Assembly (NCBI RefSeq): GCF_024400535.1
Contig: NZ_CP038800.1
Coordinates: 868,001 to 932,000, forward strand
Source: Treponema denticola
GTDB taxonomy: Bacteria > Spirochaetota > Spirochaetia > Treponematales > Treponemataceae
Length of the DNA stretch: 64,000 nucleotides
Direction: 5' to 3'
Below the pieces are notes generated by a model. That model made no database searches, had not been told where the DNA came from, and saw nothing but the letters and a program-made list of their open reading frames with translations. This document shows positions 28,111-38,149 of this stretch, in pieces. The number at the start of each line of letters is the position of its first letter. Positions within the stretch are counted from its first letter, which is position 1. A program made the translations under genes and the position numbers.

Positions 28111-29358
28111 ATGATGAAAAGAATTAGTACGAATATTCAGCACACGGACAGCAATTTTTCGATGAGGAATCAGGAGTCGAGGCTTCATAATCTAAATAAT
28201 CAGATTCAGTCCCAACGAAGGATAAACCAGCTTAGAGATGACCCCGTTTCCGCAGGTCACTCGGTAAGATATAAATCCTACCTTGCCCGCCTCGAAAGGT
28301 TTGAAAAGAACACAAAAACCTTGAGAGATCAATATATGTCGGCCGAAACCTATATGAATAATTCGCTCCAAGTTGTTCAGCGTTTAAGAGAGCTTTCAGT
28401 ACAGGGAGCAAACGGAACCTATACGCCGGACGACTTAAAAGATATGGCAGCCGAGGCCGATGAGCTTTTAAAAGAACTTGTTCAAAACGGAAATGCCGTA
28501 AACTCGGACGGTGTCAGAGTTTTTTCGGGAACAAAAAGTTTTACCGAGCCCTTTGAAACCGTGATGGGAGATGTGGACGGAGCAGGTTCCGCCCTTATAA
28601 CTCAGGTAAGATACAACGGCACAGTCGATTCAAAGGAAGTTGAAACAGATGAGCTTTCTTTTATGAGGGCAGATCAGGCCGGAAACAGGGTATTTTGGGC
28701 CGAGCGGCAAATTCTTATCTCGGAAACCGATGCCCGAAACTTTGTCATAAAAGAAGATACAAGCATCGAGGTTGACGGAGTTGAGATTCCCTTAATTGCA
28801 GGCGACAATGTTTATGCAATTATGTCAAAGATAAACGATTCGGGAGCTGCAGTAAAAGCAAGCCTTGACCCGATAACAAGCGGCTTAAACCTTACAACTA
28901 CCGATGCCCGCCAGCTTTGGCTGAGAGATGCGGAAGGAAGCACCGTTTTATCCGAATTGGGCTTGATAAAGGCCGAACAAAGACCGCCCTACAATTTGGC
29001 AAATTCGGTACGCGTTTCGGGAGGCTCTCTTTTTGATGCAGCCATTGCCGTCCGCGATGCCTTCCTTTCGGGAGATCAAGAAGCCTTGGGTGGAAAGATT
29101 TTGGGAAGCCTCGATGAGGGCATACATAATCTTACTACAAGAATGGCCGAAACAGGTTCCAAGTATGCAAGAGCCGAAGTTATCTTGGCACGAATTGATA
29201 CGCAAACATTAAATGTAACGGCAGCAGAATCACGCGAAGCCGACTTGGATATTACAAAGGCGATAACCGACCTAAAGATGTTTGAACATACGCATCAAGC
29301 TTCTTTAAGCGTATTGGGAAGACTTTACAGGGATTCGCTTTTAAACTACTTAAGATAA
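28111..29358 (+). CDS. flgL: Flagellar hook-associated protein 3
   Basis: Second hook-filament junction protein; flagellin-like ends. It has 415 residues. The start is MMKRISTNIQHTDSNFSMRN (ATG 28111 or 28114; GGAG fits the first), then the conserved QRRINQLRDDPVSAG. The C-terminal helix carries ESREADLDITKAITDLKMFEHTHQASL. It sits between flgK and fliW with 22- and 18-base gaps, so the operon is tight. Confidence 0.95.
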   Translation: MMKRISTNIQHTDSNFSMRNQESRLHNLNNQIQSQRRINQLRDDPVSAGHSVRYKSYLARLERFEKNTKTLRDQYMSAETYMNNSLQVVQRLRELSVQGANGTYTPDDLKDMAAEADELLKELVQNGNAVNSDGVRVFSGTKSFTEPFETVMGDVDGAGSALITQVRYNGTVDSKEVETDELSFMRADQAGNRVFWAERQILISETDARNFVIKEDTSIEVDGVEIPLIAGDNVYAIMSKINDSGAAVKASLDPITSGLNLTTTDARQLWLRDAEGSTVLSELGLIKAEQRPPYNLANSVRVSGGSLFDAAIAVRDAFLSGDQEALGGKILGSLDEGIHNLTTRMAETGSKYARAEVILARIDTQTLNVTAAESREADLDITKAITDLKMFEHTHQASLSVLGRLYRDSLLNYLR

Positions 29359-29376
29359 AATAGGATGGAATTTACG

Positions 29377-29820
29377 ATGGAAATTAAGACAAAAGCTATG
29401 GGGCTTGTTGAGATTCAGGATGAACAGATAATAGAATTGGTTGACGGATTTTACGGATTTGAAGAATTTCATAAATACGCCTTGTTGGATTCGGGAAAGG
29501 AGCCCTTCTTTTGGGTTCAATCCCTTGACGATGAAAATTTAGCCTTCATCGTTATCGATCCCTTTTTGTTCAGACCCGATTATGAGCTGGATATAGATGA
29601 TGAGCTCTTAAAGCCTATTGAGGCAGAATCTCCTAAAGACCTATTGGTTTTTGCCCTTGTTACCATTCCGCCTGCGGGAAGCCCGATTACGGCAAATTTA
29701 CAGGGGCCTCTTATCATAAACAAAAAGAATAAGAAGGCTTTTCAGGCTGTCTTAAATGACGGAAAATGGAATACCAAACACGACATTCTTGCAGAGCTGA
29801 ATGCTGCGGGGAGGAACTGA
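29377..29820 (+). CDS. fliW: Flagellar assembly factor FliW
   Basis: Binds flagellin and CsrA; when flagellin is exported FliW is freed and blocks CsrA, so flagellin translation matches export. It has 147 residues from the ATG at 29377 ([19 protein letters not shown]). An upstream in-frame ATG at 29365 has no room for an SD and is less likely. Typical FliW features: [16 protein letters not shown] and [22 protein letters not shown] (the family's NLxAPIvIN motif). Its stop overlaps the csrA start by one base. Confidence 0.94.
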   Translation: MEIKTKAMGLVEIQDEQIIELVDGFYGFEEFHKYALLDSGKEPFFWVQSLDDENLAFIVIDPFLFRPDYELDIDDELLKPIEAESPKDLLVFALVTIPPAGSPITANLQGPLIINKKNKKAFQAVLNDGKWNTKHDILAELNAAGRN

Positions 29821-30053
29821 TGCTCATACTGTCCCGTAAAACAAACCAAAAAATTCTAATAGGCGATAATATAGAAATTACCATAATCGATATTCGGGGG
29901 GATCAGGTAAAGATAGGTGTAGATGCACCGTCTTCGGTCAAGGTTTTCCGTGAAGAAATCTACCAAGAAATTCAAAACGAAAACAGGGCAGCCTTAGTCC
30001 GCGATACAAAACTTAATCTACCCGAACTGCATATTAAAAAAACTAAAGTATAG
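29820..30053 (+). CDS. csrA: Carbon storage regulator / flagellin translational repressor CsrA
   Basis: Dimeric RNA-binding protein that covers GGA sites in leaders. It has 77 residues from the ATG at 29820, which overlaps the fliW TGA (TGATG) with SD GGGGAGGA inside fliW. Core [25 protein letters not shown] and [11 protein letters not shown] are intact. The fliW-csrA pairing is the known partner-switch for flagellin. The leaders in this window that contain GGAGG in or near hairpins are potential targets, but that is inference. Confidence 0.96.
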   Translation: MLILSRKTNQKILIGDNIEITIIDIRGDQVKIGVDAPSSVKVFREEIYQEIQNENRAALVRDTKLNLPELHIKKTKV

Positions 30054-30094
30054 AATAAATCTTCTTTAATTTTGTAGTGTATCTCATCCAGGTC

Positions 30095-30123
30095 TTACAT
30101 TTTTCAATAGAATATGCTATACT
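30095..30123 (+). promoter_or_regulatory. Likely promoter for the CpXC gene
   Basis: TTACAT (30095-30100), 17-base spacer, TATACT (30118-30123), about 22 bases before the ATG at 30145. Confidence 0.5.
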
Positions 30124-30144
30124 TGACCGCATCGGAGGTTTATC

Positions 30145-30801
30145 ATGAAAATACATTGTCCGTGCGATAAAAGTTTTGAAATAGAGCATAATTATACCGT
30201 TAATTTGGATAAAGAACCGGAAATATTAAAAAAAATAGCAGATGGGTCATATTTGACATTTAAGTGTCCTCAATGCGGGAGAAATGTTCGTTCAGAGATA
30301 AAAACTAGAATAGAATGGCCTTCAAAGAAGATCGTTTTGCTCTTTGTTCCCGAAGCTGATAGGATCGCTTGTCTTTCAAGCTGTTCAGGTTTAAAAGAAA
30401 TCAACGAAAATACAAAAAAAGAAAAAAAGATAGAATATGAAAAATCTGATGAAACTCCGGTTATAGGTTATGCGGAGTTAGCAGAGCGTCTTGCAGTCAT
30501 TGAAGCCGGCCTTGATCCCCATGCGATGGAAGTAGTGAAATTCTTTGTATTGGACAGCGGAAAGGATATAAAGGGCAAAAAGATAAAAATGTTTTTTCAT
30601 GCTGTAACAAAAACAGGTAGCTTTGAGTTTTATGTTTATGGTTTAAAAGAAGACCAGGTTGCAGTTATGAATATTCCGGTAAAAATATATGATTCCGTTT
30701 GTGCCGACATAAAGAATAAAAAGAAATCGGAGGTCTTTAAGGCAGTCTATTTGGGAAACTATCTTTCATATCAAAATATTTTTACAGAGGGCAGGGATTA
30801 G
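30145..30801 (+). CDS. CpXC-domain protein
   Basis: 218 residues, cytoplasmic. Starts MKIHCPCDKSFEIE and continues to a second cysteine pair FKCPQCGRNVRSE (about residues 47-59), the zinc-binding pattern of the CpXC domain found in many bacteria with unknown role. After a helical linker the second half (about 110-215) is a separate alpha/beta domain (HAVTKTGSFEFYVYGL). GGAGG lies before the ATG. The next gene begins 8 bases downstream, so 30145-34283 may be one transcript. Confidence 0.78.
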   Translation: MKIHCPCDKSFEIEHNYTVNLDKEPEILKKIADGSYLTFKCPQCGRNVRSEIKTRIEWPSKKIVLLFVPEADRIACLSSCSGLKEINENTKKEKKIEYEKSDETPVIGYAELAERLAVIEAGLDPHAMEVVKFFVLDSGKDIKGKKIKMFFHAVTKTGSFEFYVYGLKEDQVAVMNIPVKIYDSVCADIKNKKKSEVFKAVYLGNYLSYQNIFTEGRD

Positions 30802-30808
30802 TTAGTTT

Positions 30809-33019
30809 ATGCTCAAAAAATACCTTTACCTATTTTTTGCTTGTCTTTGCTTTTTTATAAATGCTCAAGATAATAGTTATCTCCCTTGGAGCGATGTTGC
30901 CGAAACTAGTGAAACTTCTGCTCAAGAAAATAAAAATACCGAAAATACGGCTCCTCAAAACAGCAATGCCGAAAGCAATTCACAGGGGCAAGTTTCCAAT
31001 ACAGAAAATATATCTTCTCAGGCTGAAACCGGAAATGCTAATTCGGACGGGGCTAAAACTGAAACAAATACCGGCAGTATTTCTGAAACTCAGGTACAAG
31101 CAGAAGAGCCTAAGATAAACATTCTTGTTTTTGCTCAGGCTATGTCTCAAGTTCTTGCTTTAGACAAGGAGCTTTATGCAAAAAACTCAAAAGCAAGCTA
31201 TATTGAAAAAGATAAACTGCGTTCAGCTAAAGTTGTGCATAAATTTTCGGGAGGTGTTACCGAGATAATGAATTCAGGAACCTTGCCCATATTTTTTGCA
31301 GCCGGTAAGGACGGATTTGTAACGCGTTACTCCTATCCTAAATTTGAGCCTGATACTTGGCAGCTTTCGAGTATGCCCATACAAAAAATAGCCGTACATC
31401 CTAAAGGAAAACTTATTGCCGTATACGAAACAAACGGATTCAGCATTCATCAAGTTTCTCTTTGGGACTGGGCAACAAAGAAGGCTGTATTTTCAAAGCG
31501 TTTATCCGATTCGGTCGTATCCCTTTCATGGTCGGCCAATGGAACCTACCTTTTTATAGGAAACAGATCTACGGACGGTATTACGGTCTTAGATACAAAA
31601 GGGATTGTACAAAATATTTACCAAGAAGCTCCGGGGATAGTATTTTTGGCCGCAACTTCTGCGAGCGAAAAAAATATAGTAACATACGGAGAATCAGGAC
31701 GCTTGGTTTATACGGATATATCAAAGAAAAAAAAGATAAAAGAATTCAGAACCGAAAATAAATTGGAAAGTCCCAACCTTATAAAAAATTTTACCCGCAT
31801 TATCGGATATAAGGATAATAATGTTTATGTGATTGATGCCGTAACAGGAAAAACCATATCTCAACATTCTGCCCGTTATGCTCTTTTTGCTTCTAAAATT
31901 CAAGATTCCGTACCTATCTGGATTGAAAGGACAAAGCGTAAAAATGAATGGTGTATAAGACAGGGCGATGCTTCTTCAAAAGGTTTTTATGTTCCGGAAA
32001 ATTCAAAAATAACGGCAGCCCGTCATATAAAAAATCATATGATAATAGGGACTCAGGACGGCTCCATCTATATGCTGGGTTTAAATGATGATTCTTCAGT
32101 TGAGCTTGAAAGACCTCTTATATACTCTTCATCAAAAGTCGATGCTATTACCAGCGATGGATCTGTTTTGTATATATTAAAGGACGGGACAATTTATGCT
32201 CAAGATTCTCCTAAAGAAAAACCATACGCAATAGCTGAAGGCTTTAAGGCGAATAAATTTACTTTTTATAGTAACGGATTTTTGTTATGGTCCGATGCAA
32301 AGAAAGGAACCTCAGTATCTCATTATTCTCTTGATACAAAGGCTGTAAGAAAAATAATTACGCCGAAAGAAACTGTAATATCACTTTCGGTTTATAAAAA
32401 CTTCTTCTTGTATGTAGAATCATTTAGCGGTGTTTCTATTGTAAATTTCGATACCGGAAAAAAAGAATTTGTGTATAATGCCCCAGGAATTCAAAGCGCT
32501 GTTCAGGTAGACGATTCTACTATTGTGATAGCAAAAAGTTCAATAGGCAGGGCTCAAAGCCCCGTATTTATAATAAATACCCTAACTGAAGAAACCGGCC
32601 CTATAGCCATAGAAGGAAATCTGGCTTTTTCGCTTGAACAGAATTCTTCAAGACCAAACAATCTTGTATGTTTTTTAGTAGGAAATCTTCCCTCAACCAA
32701 AACGGAATTATTGACCATAGGTTTAAACCGTATGAATTTAATAGACAGTACTTTTAAAGCCGTCCTTTCCTACAAAGAAGAAGATGTGGATGCCTTTTTG
32801 GAAGCTTCAGGTTCCGATATCTTAACCAATTTGGGGAAGACATCTCTTGTACATTATAGTTCATCTTCAAACCAAGCCAGAAGATTGCTCCGTTCTTATG
32901 GATTTCCAAAAGATGCTCTGATTTTAAAAAAGGTTTTTGTTAGTCTTAATTTCGGTGATACTCTTTCATGGTATGACCGTAAAACCGGAGCTCTTTTACA
33001 AACAATAAATATAGAGTAA
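30809..33019 (+). CDS. Exported WD40-like beta-propeller protein
   Basis: 736 residues. Signal peptide LKKYLYLFFACLCFFINAQ, then a Ser/Asn/Thr/Glu-rich disordered linker (about residues 25-95). From about 145 onward come repeated blade-like units (IAVHPKGKLIAVYETNGFSIHQVSLWD; LSWSANGTYLFIGN; AATSASEKNIVTYGESGRLVYTD) as in WD40/quinoprotein propellers. No catalytic motif seen; probably a periplasmic binding scaffold. It lies between the CpXC gene and a binding lipoprotein with gaps of 7 and 16 bases, suggesting an operon. Confidence 0.72.
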   Translation: MLKKYLYLFFACLCFFINAQDNSYLPWSDVAETSETSAQENKNTENTAPQNSNAESNSQGQVSNTENISSQAETGNANSDGAKTETNTGSISETQVQAEEPKINILVFAQAMSQVLALDKELYAKNSKASYIEKDKLRSAKVVHKFSGGVTEIMNSGTLPIFFAAGKDGFVTRYSYPKFEPDTWQLSSMPIQKIAVHPKGKLIAVYETNGFSIHQVSLWDWATKKAVFSKRLSDSVVSLSWSANGTYLFIGNRSTDGITVLDTKGIVQNIYQEAPGIVFLAATSASEKNIVTYGESGRLVYTDISKKKKIKEFRTENKLESPNLIKNFTRIIGYKDNNVYVIDAVTGKTISQHSARYALFASKIQDSVPIWIERTKRKNEWCIRQGDASSKGFYVPENSKITAARHIKNHMIIGTQDGSIYMLGLNDDSSVELERPLIYSSSKVDAITSDGSVLYILKDGTIYAQDSPKEKPYAIAEGFKANKFTFYSNGFLLWSDAKKGTSVSHYSLDTKAVRKIITPKETVISLSVYKNFFLYVESFSGVSIVNFDTGKKEFVYNAPGIQSAVQVDDSTIVIAKSSIGRAQSPVFIINTLTEETGPIAIEGNLAFSLEQNSSRPNNLVCFLVGNLPSTKTELLTIGLNRMNLIDSTFKAVLSYKEEDVDAFLEASGSDILTNLGKTSLVHYSSSSNQARRLLRSYGFPKDALILKKVFVSLNFGDTLSWYDRKTGALLQTINIE

Positions 33020-33035
33020 AAAAAGAGAAAATTTT

Positions 33036-34283
33036 ATGAAAAAGATAATTATTGTATTTTTTATCATGGTGTCAATAATTTTTGTATCTTGTTCAAAAAC
33101 CGAAGAAGATAAGATTGCGGTTATTTGGACTGATAGGGCAGAATTTGTTTCTTATTGTGAGGTCTTTAATAACTCTCAAAATGATTATAAGATTATTGTA
33201 GAATATAAAAAAAATCCTGCCGATGCTCTTATAAATGCAGAAACTCCTCCCGACATTGTTATAGGTTCTTGGCTTAAGGGTAAATCCGCCCGAGTAAAAT
33301 TTAAAAAAATAAATAATTTATTCGGCGAAAAAAAAATAGATAAAAACGATTTTTATCCGGCCTTATTAAATTTGGGAAGTATTTCGGGAAATCAATACCT
33401 TTTACCTATAAGTTTTAACCTGCCAATGATTATTTTTTCCTCGGCAAATAAATTTAAAACGGATAATGATTTTTCGATTTCGCCGGATGAAATTAGAAAC
33501 TTTTCAATTCAATTTAACAAAATGAATAAAGGTGCCTATACCGCAATGGGCTTTTCACCTCGCTGGTCTGATGACTTTTTGTATATGAATACAAAGGGAT
33601 TTAATGCTTCTTTTGAAGAGGAGAATGATTTTTTTTCATGGAACGATAAATCGCTTCAAAATGCAATAAATTATATAAGGACATGGAGTGAAGAGGTTAA
33701 CTCTTCTGCCGGGGCTGAAGATGAATTTAAGTTTAAATATCTATATGATTCTCCATATGTTTTAGTAAAAAACGGAAAGTGCCTTTTTTATTATGCTTCC
33801 AGTGATGATATATTTTCTACCCCTCAAAAACACTTAGAAAATATAGATTTTAGATGGCTGTCTTTTAACGGTAAAACACCCTTAAAAGACGATATATTGT
33901 ATGGCGGTATTTGCAGTAAATCAAAAAATTCTAGAGCTGCCGAAGCTTTTTTTATTTGGTTTTTTCGGGTTAAAACTCAAGAGCTGCTTCTAAACCGAGC
34001 CGATGAGATGGATTTGATGATAAATCCTTTCGGACTTGCAGGGGGCTTTTCGGCTCTACGTCAAGTAACTGAAAAATTATTGCCGCGTTATTATCCCTTA
34101 CTGCTGGCTCATTTGCCCCAAACTCAAAGCTTTTATGCTCCTCATATTTTACCCAGTAATTGGCCTGTGTTAAAACGAGAAATACTAATGCCTTATTTAA
34201 AGGATGCATGTAACACGGATCTTTATCCGGGGCCTATACCTTCTCTTAATAAAAGAATAGCAGAGTGGTATAAAAATCAATAG
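33036..34283 (+). CDS. Extracellular solute-binding lipoprotein (sugar ABC type)
   Basis: 415 residues. Signal with lipobox MVSIIFVSC (Cys19). The fold is that of family 1 solute-binding proteins: AVIWTDRAEFVSYCEVFNN near the start (the usual W..R.EF..Y), PDIVIGSWLKG, and a late SKNSRAAEAFFIWFFR stretch equivalent to the helix after the hinge. Such proteins normally feed sugar or oligosaccharide ABC permeases, but no permease is next to it. The ligand is unknown. Confidence 0.78.
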   Translation: MKKIIIVFFIMVSIIFVSCSKTEEDKIAVIWTDRAEFVSYCEVFNNSQNDYKIIVEYKKNPADALINAETPPDIVIGSWLKGKSARVKFKKINNLFGEKKIDKNDFYPALLNLGSISGNQYLLPISFNLPMIIFSSANKFKTDNDFSISPDEIRNFSIQFNKMNKGAYTAMGFSPRWSDDFLYMNTKGFNASFEEENDFFSWNDKSLQNAINYIRTWSEEVNSSAGAEDEFKFKYLYDSPYVLVKNGKCLFYYASSDDIFSTPQKHLENIDFRWLSFNGKTPLKDDILYGGICSKSKNSRAAEAFFIWFFRVKTQELLLNRADEMDLMINPFGLAGGFSALRQVTEKLLPRYYPLLLAHLPQTQSFYAPHILPSNWPVLKREILMPYLKDACNTDLYPGPIPSLNKRIAEWYKNQ

Positions 34284-34344
34284 GACTGCAACCTTATTTC
34301 TATTTATTTGTCTTATTATTTAGGTATATTTTTGTGGGGGATTT

Positions 34345-35997
34345 ATGCAGACTATAGATGATCTTGGGAAGTATACATTTTCAGCTTTGTTAAAAAATTC
34401 GGTTACTAAGTTTTCCGATAGACCGGCTCTTTCTTATGTCTCAGGAAAGGCTATAACTTATTTAGAATTAAATGAAAATGTAAATTCAGTAAAAAAATTA
34501 TTATATTCTTTGGGTATAAAGCCTCATGATAAGGTAGCAATCTTCAGCACAAGCTCGCCTCAGTGGGCAATTTCGTATTTTGCTATAGTAACACTCGGAG
34601 CCGTCGCCGTGCCTCTTTTACCTGATTTTAATGAAAGTGAAGCTTCATCTTGTTTAAAACATTCAGGAGCAAGAGCTATATTTGCAGGCGAAAAACTTTT
34701 GGCAAAGTTAAACAATACCGAGAAATTAGATATCATAATCAACATACATGACTTTGCAGTAAAAAAGGGAGAAGTAAAGACGGACAGTCCCCTGCCTGTG
34801 CATGAATGTAAGGAAGAAGACATAGCTTCAATTATTTATACATCAGGAACTACAGGCCGTTCTAAGGGCGTTGTCCTTACACATAAAAACCTTATCTTTA
34901 CTGCTATTGCGGGTCAGCACTGTCAACGCATAAACCAATATGAGGCAGCCCTTTCAATATTACCCATGTCCCATGTTTATGAGTTTACAATAGGCTTTTT
35001 AATGTTTATGCTGAACGGAGCCTGTATCTACTACCTTGAAGGCCCTCCTATTCCTCGAAACCTCCTGCCGGCTCTTCAAAAAATAAGGCCTCATTTTATG
35101 TTGAGTGTTCCTATTGTAATCGAAAAAATATATAAACAAAAAATTCTACCGGCCTTTAATGCAAGTCCTCTTATAAAGAAGATTTACGGAACAAAACTCG
35201 GAAGAAAATTATTATGCCGTAAGGCCGGAAAAAAGCTAAAAAAGACCTTCGGAGGCCGTCTTAAATTTTTCGGTATCGGAGGTTCAAAAACCGATCCCGT
35301 TGTTGAGCAATTTATGGTTGATGCAAAATTTCCCTATGCAATAGGCTACGGCCTTACCGAAACTTCTCCATTGATTGCTTATTCTGCAGTGTACAAAACT
35401 ACTCCCGGCGTAATAGGCGGTACCATTCCGGGTGTAGAAATAAAAATAGGGGATCAAGACCCTCAAACAGGAATAGGCGAGCTTTTAGTAAAAGGCCCCA
35501 ATGTAATGCAAGGCTATTACAATGCTCCGGACTTAACAAGGGAAGCCTTTACCGAAGACGGCTGGTTTAAAACCGGCGACCTATGCGCCATGGATGAGAA
35601 GGGAAGGATTAGCTTAAAAGGGAGATCTAAAAATATGATTTTAGGGGCTGCAGGAGAAAATATCTATCCTGAGGATATAGAATTTGTTCTAAACCAGCAT
35701 CCCCTTGTATCCGAAGCCCTTGTTGTCGAAGGAGAAAACACATCCTTAGTCGCCTATGTCCGCTTACAGGATGCTATAGGAGATGCCGTTTCAGGGATTT
35801 CCAATGCGATAATGCATAAGCGAGAAGAGGTGCTAAACGAGATAAGATTTTTTGTCAACTCAAAGGTCAACAAGTTCTCAAAGATAGATAAAATTGAACT
35901 TGTAGAAGAGTTCGAAAAAACTGCAAGCCAAAAAATAAAGCGCTATCTTTATTCTCTGCGGCATGGAAAACCTCAAACAGAAGAAGTAAAAAGATAA
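34345..35997 (+). CDS. AMP-binding long-chain acyl-CoA synthetase-like enzyme
   Basis: Adenylates a fatty or carboxylic acid and transfers it to CoA (or ACP); cytoplasmic or membrane-associated. It has 550 residues. ATP loop IIYTSGTTGRSKGVVLTHKN (about 168-187), YGLTETSPL (about 335-343), GWFKTGDLCAMDEKGRISLKGR (about 409-430) and a C-terminal lysine region (EKTASQKIKRYLY) are all present. SD GGGGG lies 7 bases upstream. It is alone, with a strong terminator after it. The exact acid is not deducible; it could be an acyl-ACP synthetase. Confidence 0.88.
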   Translation: MQTIDDLGKYTFSALLKNSVTKFSDRPALSYVSGKAITYLELNENVNSVKKLLYSLGIKPHDKVAIFSTSSPQWAISYFAIVTLGAVAVPLLPDFNESEASSCLKHSGARAIFAGEKLLAKLNNTEKLDIIINIHDFAVKKGEVKTDSPLPVHECKEEDIASIIYTSGTTGRSKGVVLTHKNLIFTAIAGQHCQRINQYEAALSILPMSHVYEFTIGFLMFMLNGACIYYLEGPPIPRNLLPALQKIRPHFMLSVPIVIEKIYKQKILPAFNASPLIKKIYGTKLGRKLLCRKAGKKLKKTFGGRLKFFGIGGSKTDPVVEQFMVDAKFPYAIGYGLTETSPLIAYSAVYKTTPGVIGGTIPGVEIKIGDQDPQTGIGELLVKGPNVMQGYYNAPDLTREAFTEDGWFKTGDLCAMDEKGRISLKGRSKNMILGAAGENIYPEDIEFVLNQHPLVSEALVVEGENTSLVAYVRLQDAIGDAVSGISNAIMHKREEVLNEIRFFVNSKVNKFSKIDKIELVEEFEKTASQKIKRYLYSLRHGKPQTEEVKR

Positions 35998-36000
35998 TAA

Positions 36001-36029
36001 AAAAAGCCTCCTAAAAAGGAGGCTTTTTT
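36001..36029 (+). terminator. Rho-independent terminator of the acyl-CoA synthetase gene
   Basis: AAAAAGCCTCCT pairs with AGGAGGCTTTTTT around a 4-base loop. A-run and T-run are symmetric, so it could also work for the minus strand. Confidence 0.92.
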
Positions 36030-36106
36030 GCTGCACATATTTTTATAAGACAGGCTCAGTGTTTTAAAAAACTGTTTTCCTGTAAAAATTAAACTTGAGC
36101 CGATTC

Positions 36107-36502
36107 CTATTTTTTCCTTTTGCCGAAGAGCCGCTTAAAAAAGGCTTTTATTGAACGCCAGATTCTTACAAAAAATCCCGGATCTTTTAAGCGGTTAAGA
36201 CGCGTAAAAGCATTTAAAAGTTCTTCATCCGAAAACTGCTGTCTTTGCACATTTTCTTCAATCTCGATATCGAGAGCAAGGCTTTCATCCTCTACGGAAA
36301 GAACTCTGGCTTCGATAGTTTTCCATCCCAGTTTTTTTGCGGCTTCCAATCTTCGTTGGCCAGCGATAAGAACCTTATTTTGATCTACAATAATCGGATT
36401 TAAAAGCCCTACGCGGTTTAGGCTCTCTGCCAGCTCTTCAATTTCTATAAATTCTTTTCTGGCTCTTTGCCTTATCTTTACTTCCTCTATAGGAATCTGC
36501 AT
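36107..36502 (-). CDS. ParB/Srx-domain DNA-binding-type protein
   Basis: 131 residues. Almost the whole protein is a ParB N-terminal domain: IPIEEVKIRQRARKEF, VGLLNPIIVD, VLIAGQRRLEAAKKLG (the GERR-like box) and IEIEENVQRQQFSDEE. The helix-turn-helix and dimer domain of true ParB are missing, and the C-terminus is a basic, aromatic tail (FFVRIWRSIKAFFKRLFGKRKK) that could be an amphipathic membrane or nucleic-acid anchor. So it is not the chromosome partition ParB. No partner parA is visible. Confidence 0.8.
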   Translation of the reverse strand: MQIPIEEVKIRQRARKEFIEIEELAESLNRVGLLNPIIVDQNKVLIAGQRRLEAAKKLGWKTIEARVLSVEDESLALDIEIEENVQRQQFSDEELLNAFTRLNRLKDPGFFVRIWRSIKAFFKRLFGKRKK

Positions 36503-36526
36503 AAGCCCCCCCCATAATCAAAGGAT

Positions 36527-38074
36527 TTATTTTCCATACTCCTTTGACAGATTTTCCAACTGCATCATAAACTCATCTTTGGTTTTTGTCCAGTCCTCGG
36601 AGCTCATTTCGAGCACATTTACCCTGTCTTTAGGCATTTCTATTTTCTTTATAATCTTGTTAGTGATAACCATTTTTGAGTCAAGTTCAACGTTAAGGCT
36701 TCCCCCGCCCATTTCTTTAGGAGAATTTATGTTTATTTTATTAATGCCGAATTCCACAGTATCGGCACTCTTCTTATTAAAACTGCCGGAAACAGATGCC
36801 TCCATTATTTCCATCCTATTACCTTCATAGCCGTCATCCGAATATACGGGAATCATTTTTGGGAAAGCAAAATTCATTGAAGCCTTAAAATTATCGGACT
36901 GCTTTGTTTTATCTATCAGTATAGAATAATTTAGAGCTCCGAGTGTCAAATCTTCACTCATCGAATCATTAGCAGTAAGCCACATATTTATCATAAAATC
37001 GGCTTTATTTTCGTTTGATTCCCCCATGCTTGTAAATGTGATAATATGGGAAGAAGAATCTACATCACTAAAAAGTTCTATACTTGCAATTAAATTATTT
37101 AAAACATAATCATAGTCTTCAATTTCGTAGCTTAATTTAAGCAATGGTTTATCTGCTACAAAAACCGTAAACTCATCTTTCGCAATTAAGCCGTTTTTTA
37201 CGATTATTTCTTCGGTAATGCGGAAGCCATCAGGGATAGTCATTTTTTCAGGCGAAATATTTTCTGAAAAACTATCCATTATTTCTTTTGTAAGAATATC
37301 TTCATACATGCTCAACATTAATTTTAAGCGGTTATCGTTTTTTAAGGCATACCAAATAAGAGAAGGAACTTGTTTTAGCTGTTCATTGTTAAAAGTAATT
37401 TCATATCCCGAATCGGTCTTTTTTATATCGGCTTTTTTATAAAGGGCTTTTTCGGCATTTAAATATCTTTTTTGTGAATGCCTATCAAGCTGCATTGTCA
37501 TCATGTTTTTTATTTCGTTATACGAAAAATCCATATTAAAAAATGAAAAGAAAGATTTAGGGAAAATCAAGGCTAAAAATTTACCTATACCGTTTGACGG
37601 CAGATAAAATGTAGTGTCCTTTAAAAAAGGGCTGGCAGCTTCAATATTTTTATCGCCGAATTTCATAAGAAAAATAGGAAGATCGGACATTCCGGGGGCC
37701 GGACTTTTGATACCGTAAGAATAAAAAAGGGCTTTTTCCTTTTGGTCGTTAATAAAAGTAAAATTCAAACCGATGTTGTTTTTTATAAGATTCTCAATAC
37801 CGGCCGCATCCAAAGGATTTTTATCAGCTTTACTGTTCTGAATGGTATTTTTAAAATCCTTAATGTGAGCATCAAATATTACAGAACCGTTTTTTTTCAG
37901 TTCACTGCTCATAAAATATTCATCGGAAAATTTCTTAATGGACTTTTCGGCTTTTTCCATGGATAATTTTTTTAATGCTATAATATCCTTTTCGTACCTA
38001 TTTCCGCAAGAAACAAGGAATCCGGCAAAAATGCCGACAATGGTAAATAAAATAAAAGATTTAAAGTTTTTCAT
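36527..38074 (-). CDS. Large hypothetical lipoprotein
   Basis: About 515 residues from the ATG at 38074 (SD GAGG 7 bases before it; a second ATG lies 12 bases upstream at 38086). Lipobox FAGFLVSC. The rest is a soluble beta-rich protein without a recognised domain; patterns such as DGFRITEEIIVKNGLIAKDEFTVF and LNVELDSKMVITNKI suggest repeated beta-strand pairs. Probably periplasmic or on the outer membrane. It lies 24 bases before the ParB-like gene on the same strand. Confidence 0.7.
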   Translation of the reverse strand: MKNFKSFILFTIVGIFAGFLVSCGNRYEKDIIALKKLSMEKAEKSIKKFSDEYFMSSELKKNGSVIFDAHIKDFKNTIQNSKADKNPLDAAGIENLIKNNIGLNFTFINDQKEKALFYSYGIKSPAPGMSDLPIFLMKFGDKNIEAASPFLKDTTFYLPSNGIGKFLALIFPKSFFSFFNMDFSYNEIKNMMTMQLDRHSQKRYLNAEKALYKKADIKKTDSGYEITFNNEQLKQVPSLIWYALKNDNRLKLMLSMYEDILTKEIMDSFSENISPEKMTIPDGFRITEEIIVKNGLIAKDEFTVFVADKPLLKLSYEIEDYDYVLNNLIASIELFSDVDSSSHIITFTSMGESNENKADFMINMWLTANDSMSEDLTLGALNYSILIDKTKQSDNFKASMNFAFPKMIPVYSDDGYEGNRMEIMEASVSGSFNKKSADTVEFGINKININSPKEMGGGSLNVELDSKMVITNKIIKKIEMPKDRVNVLEMSSEDWTKTKDEFMMQLENLSKEYGK

Positions 38075-38149
38075 ATAGTACCTCATAAAAAGCAGTATAA
38101 AAAATTATAGACTTTTTGTCAATACTACGTAGCTATATAACCATAAAAC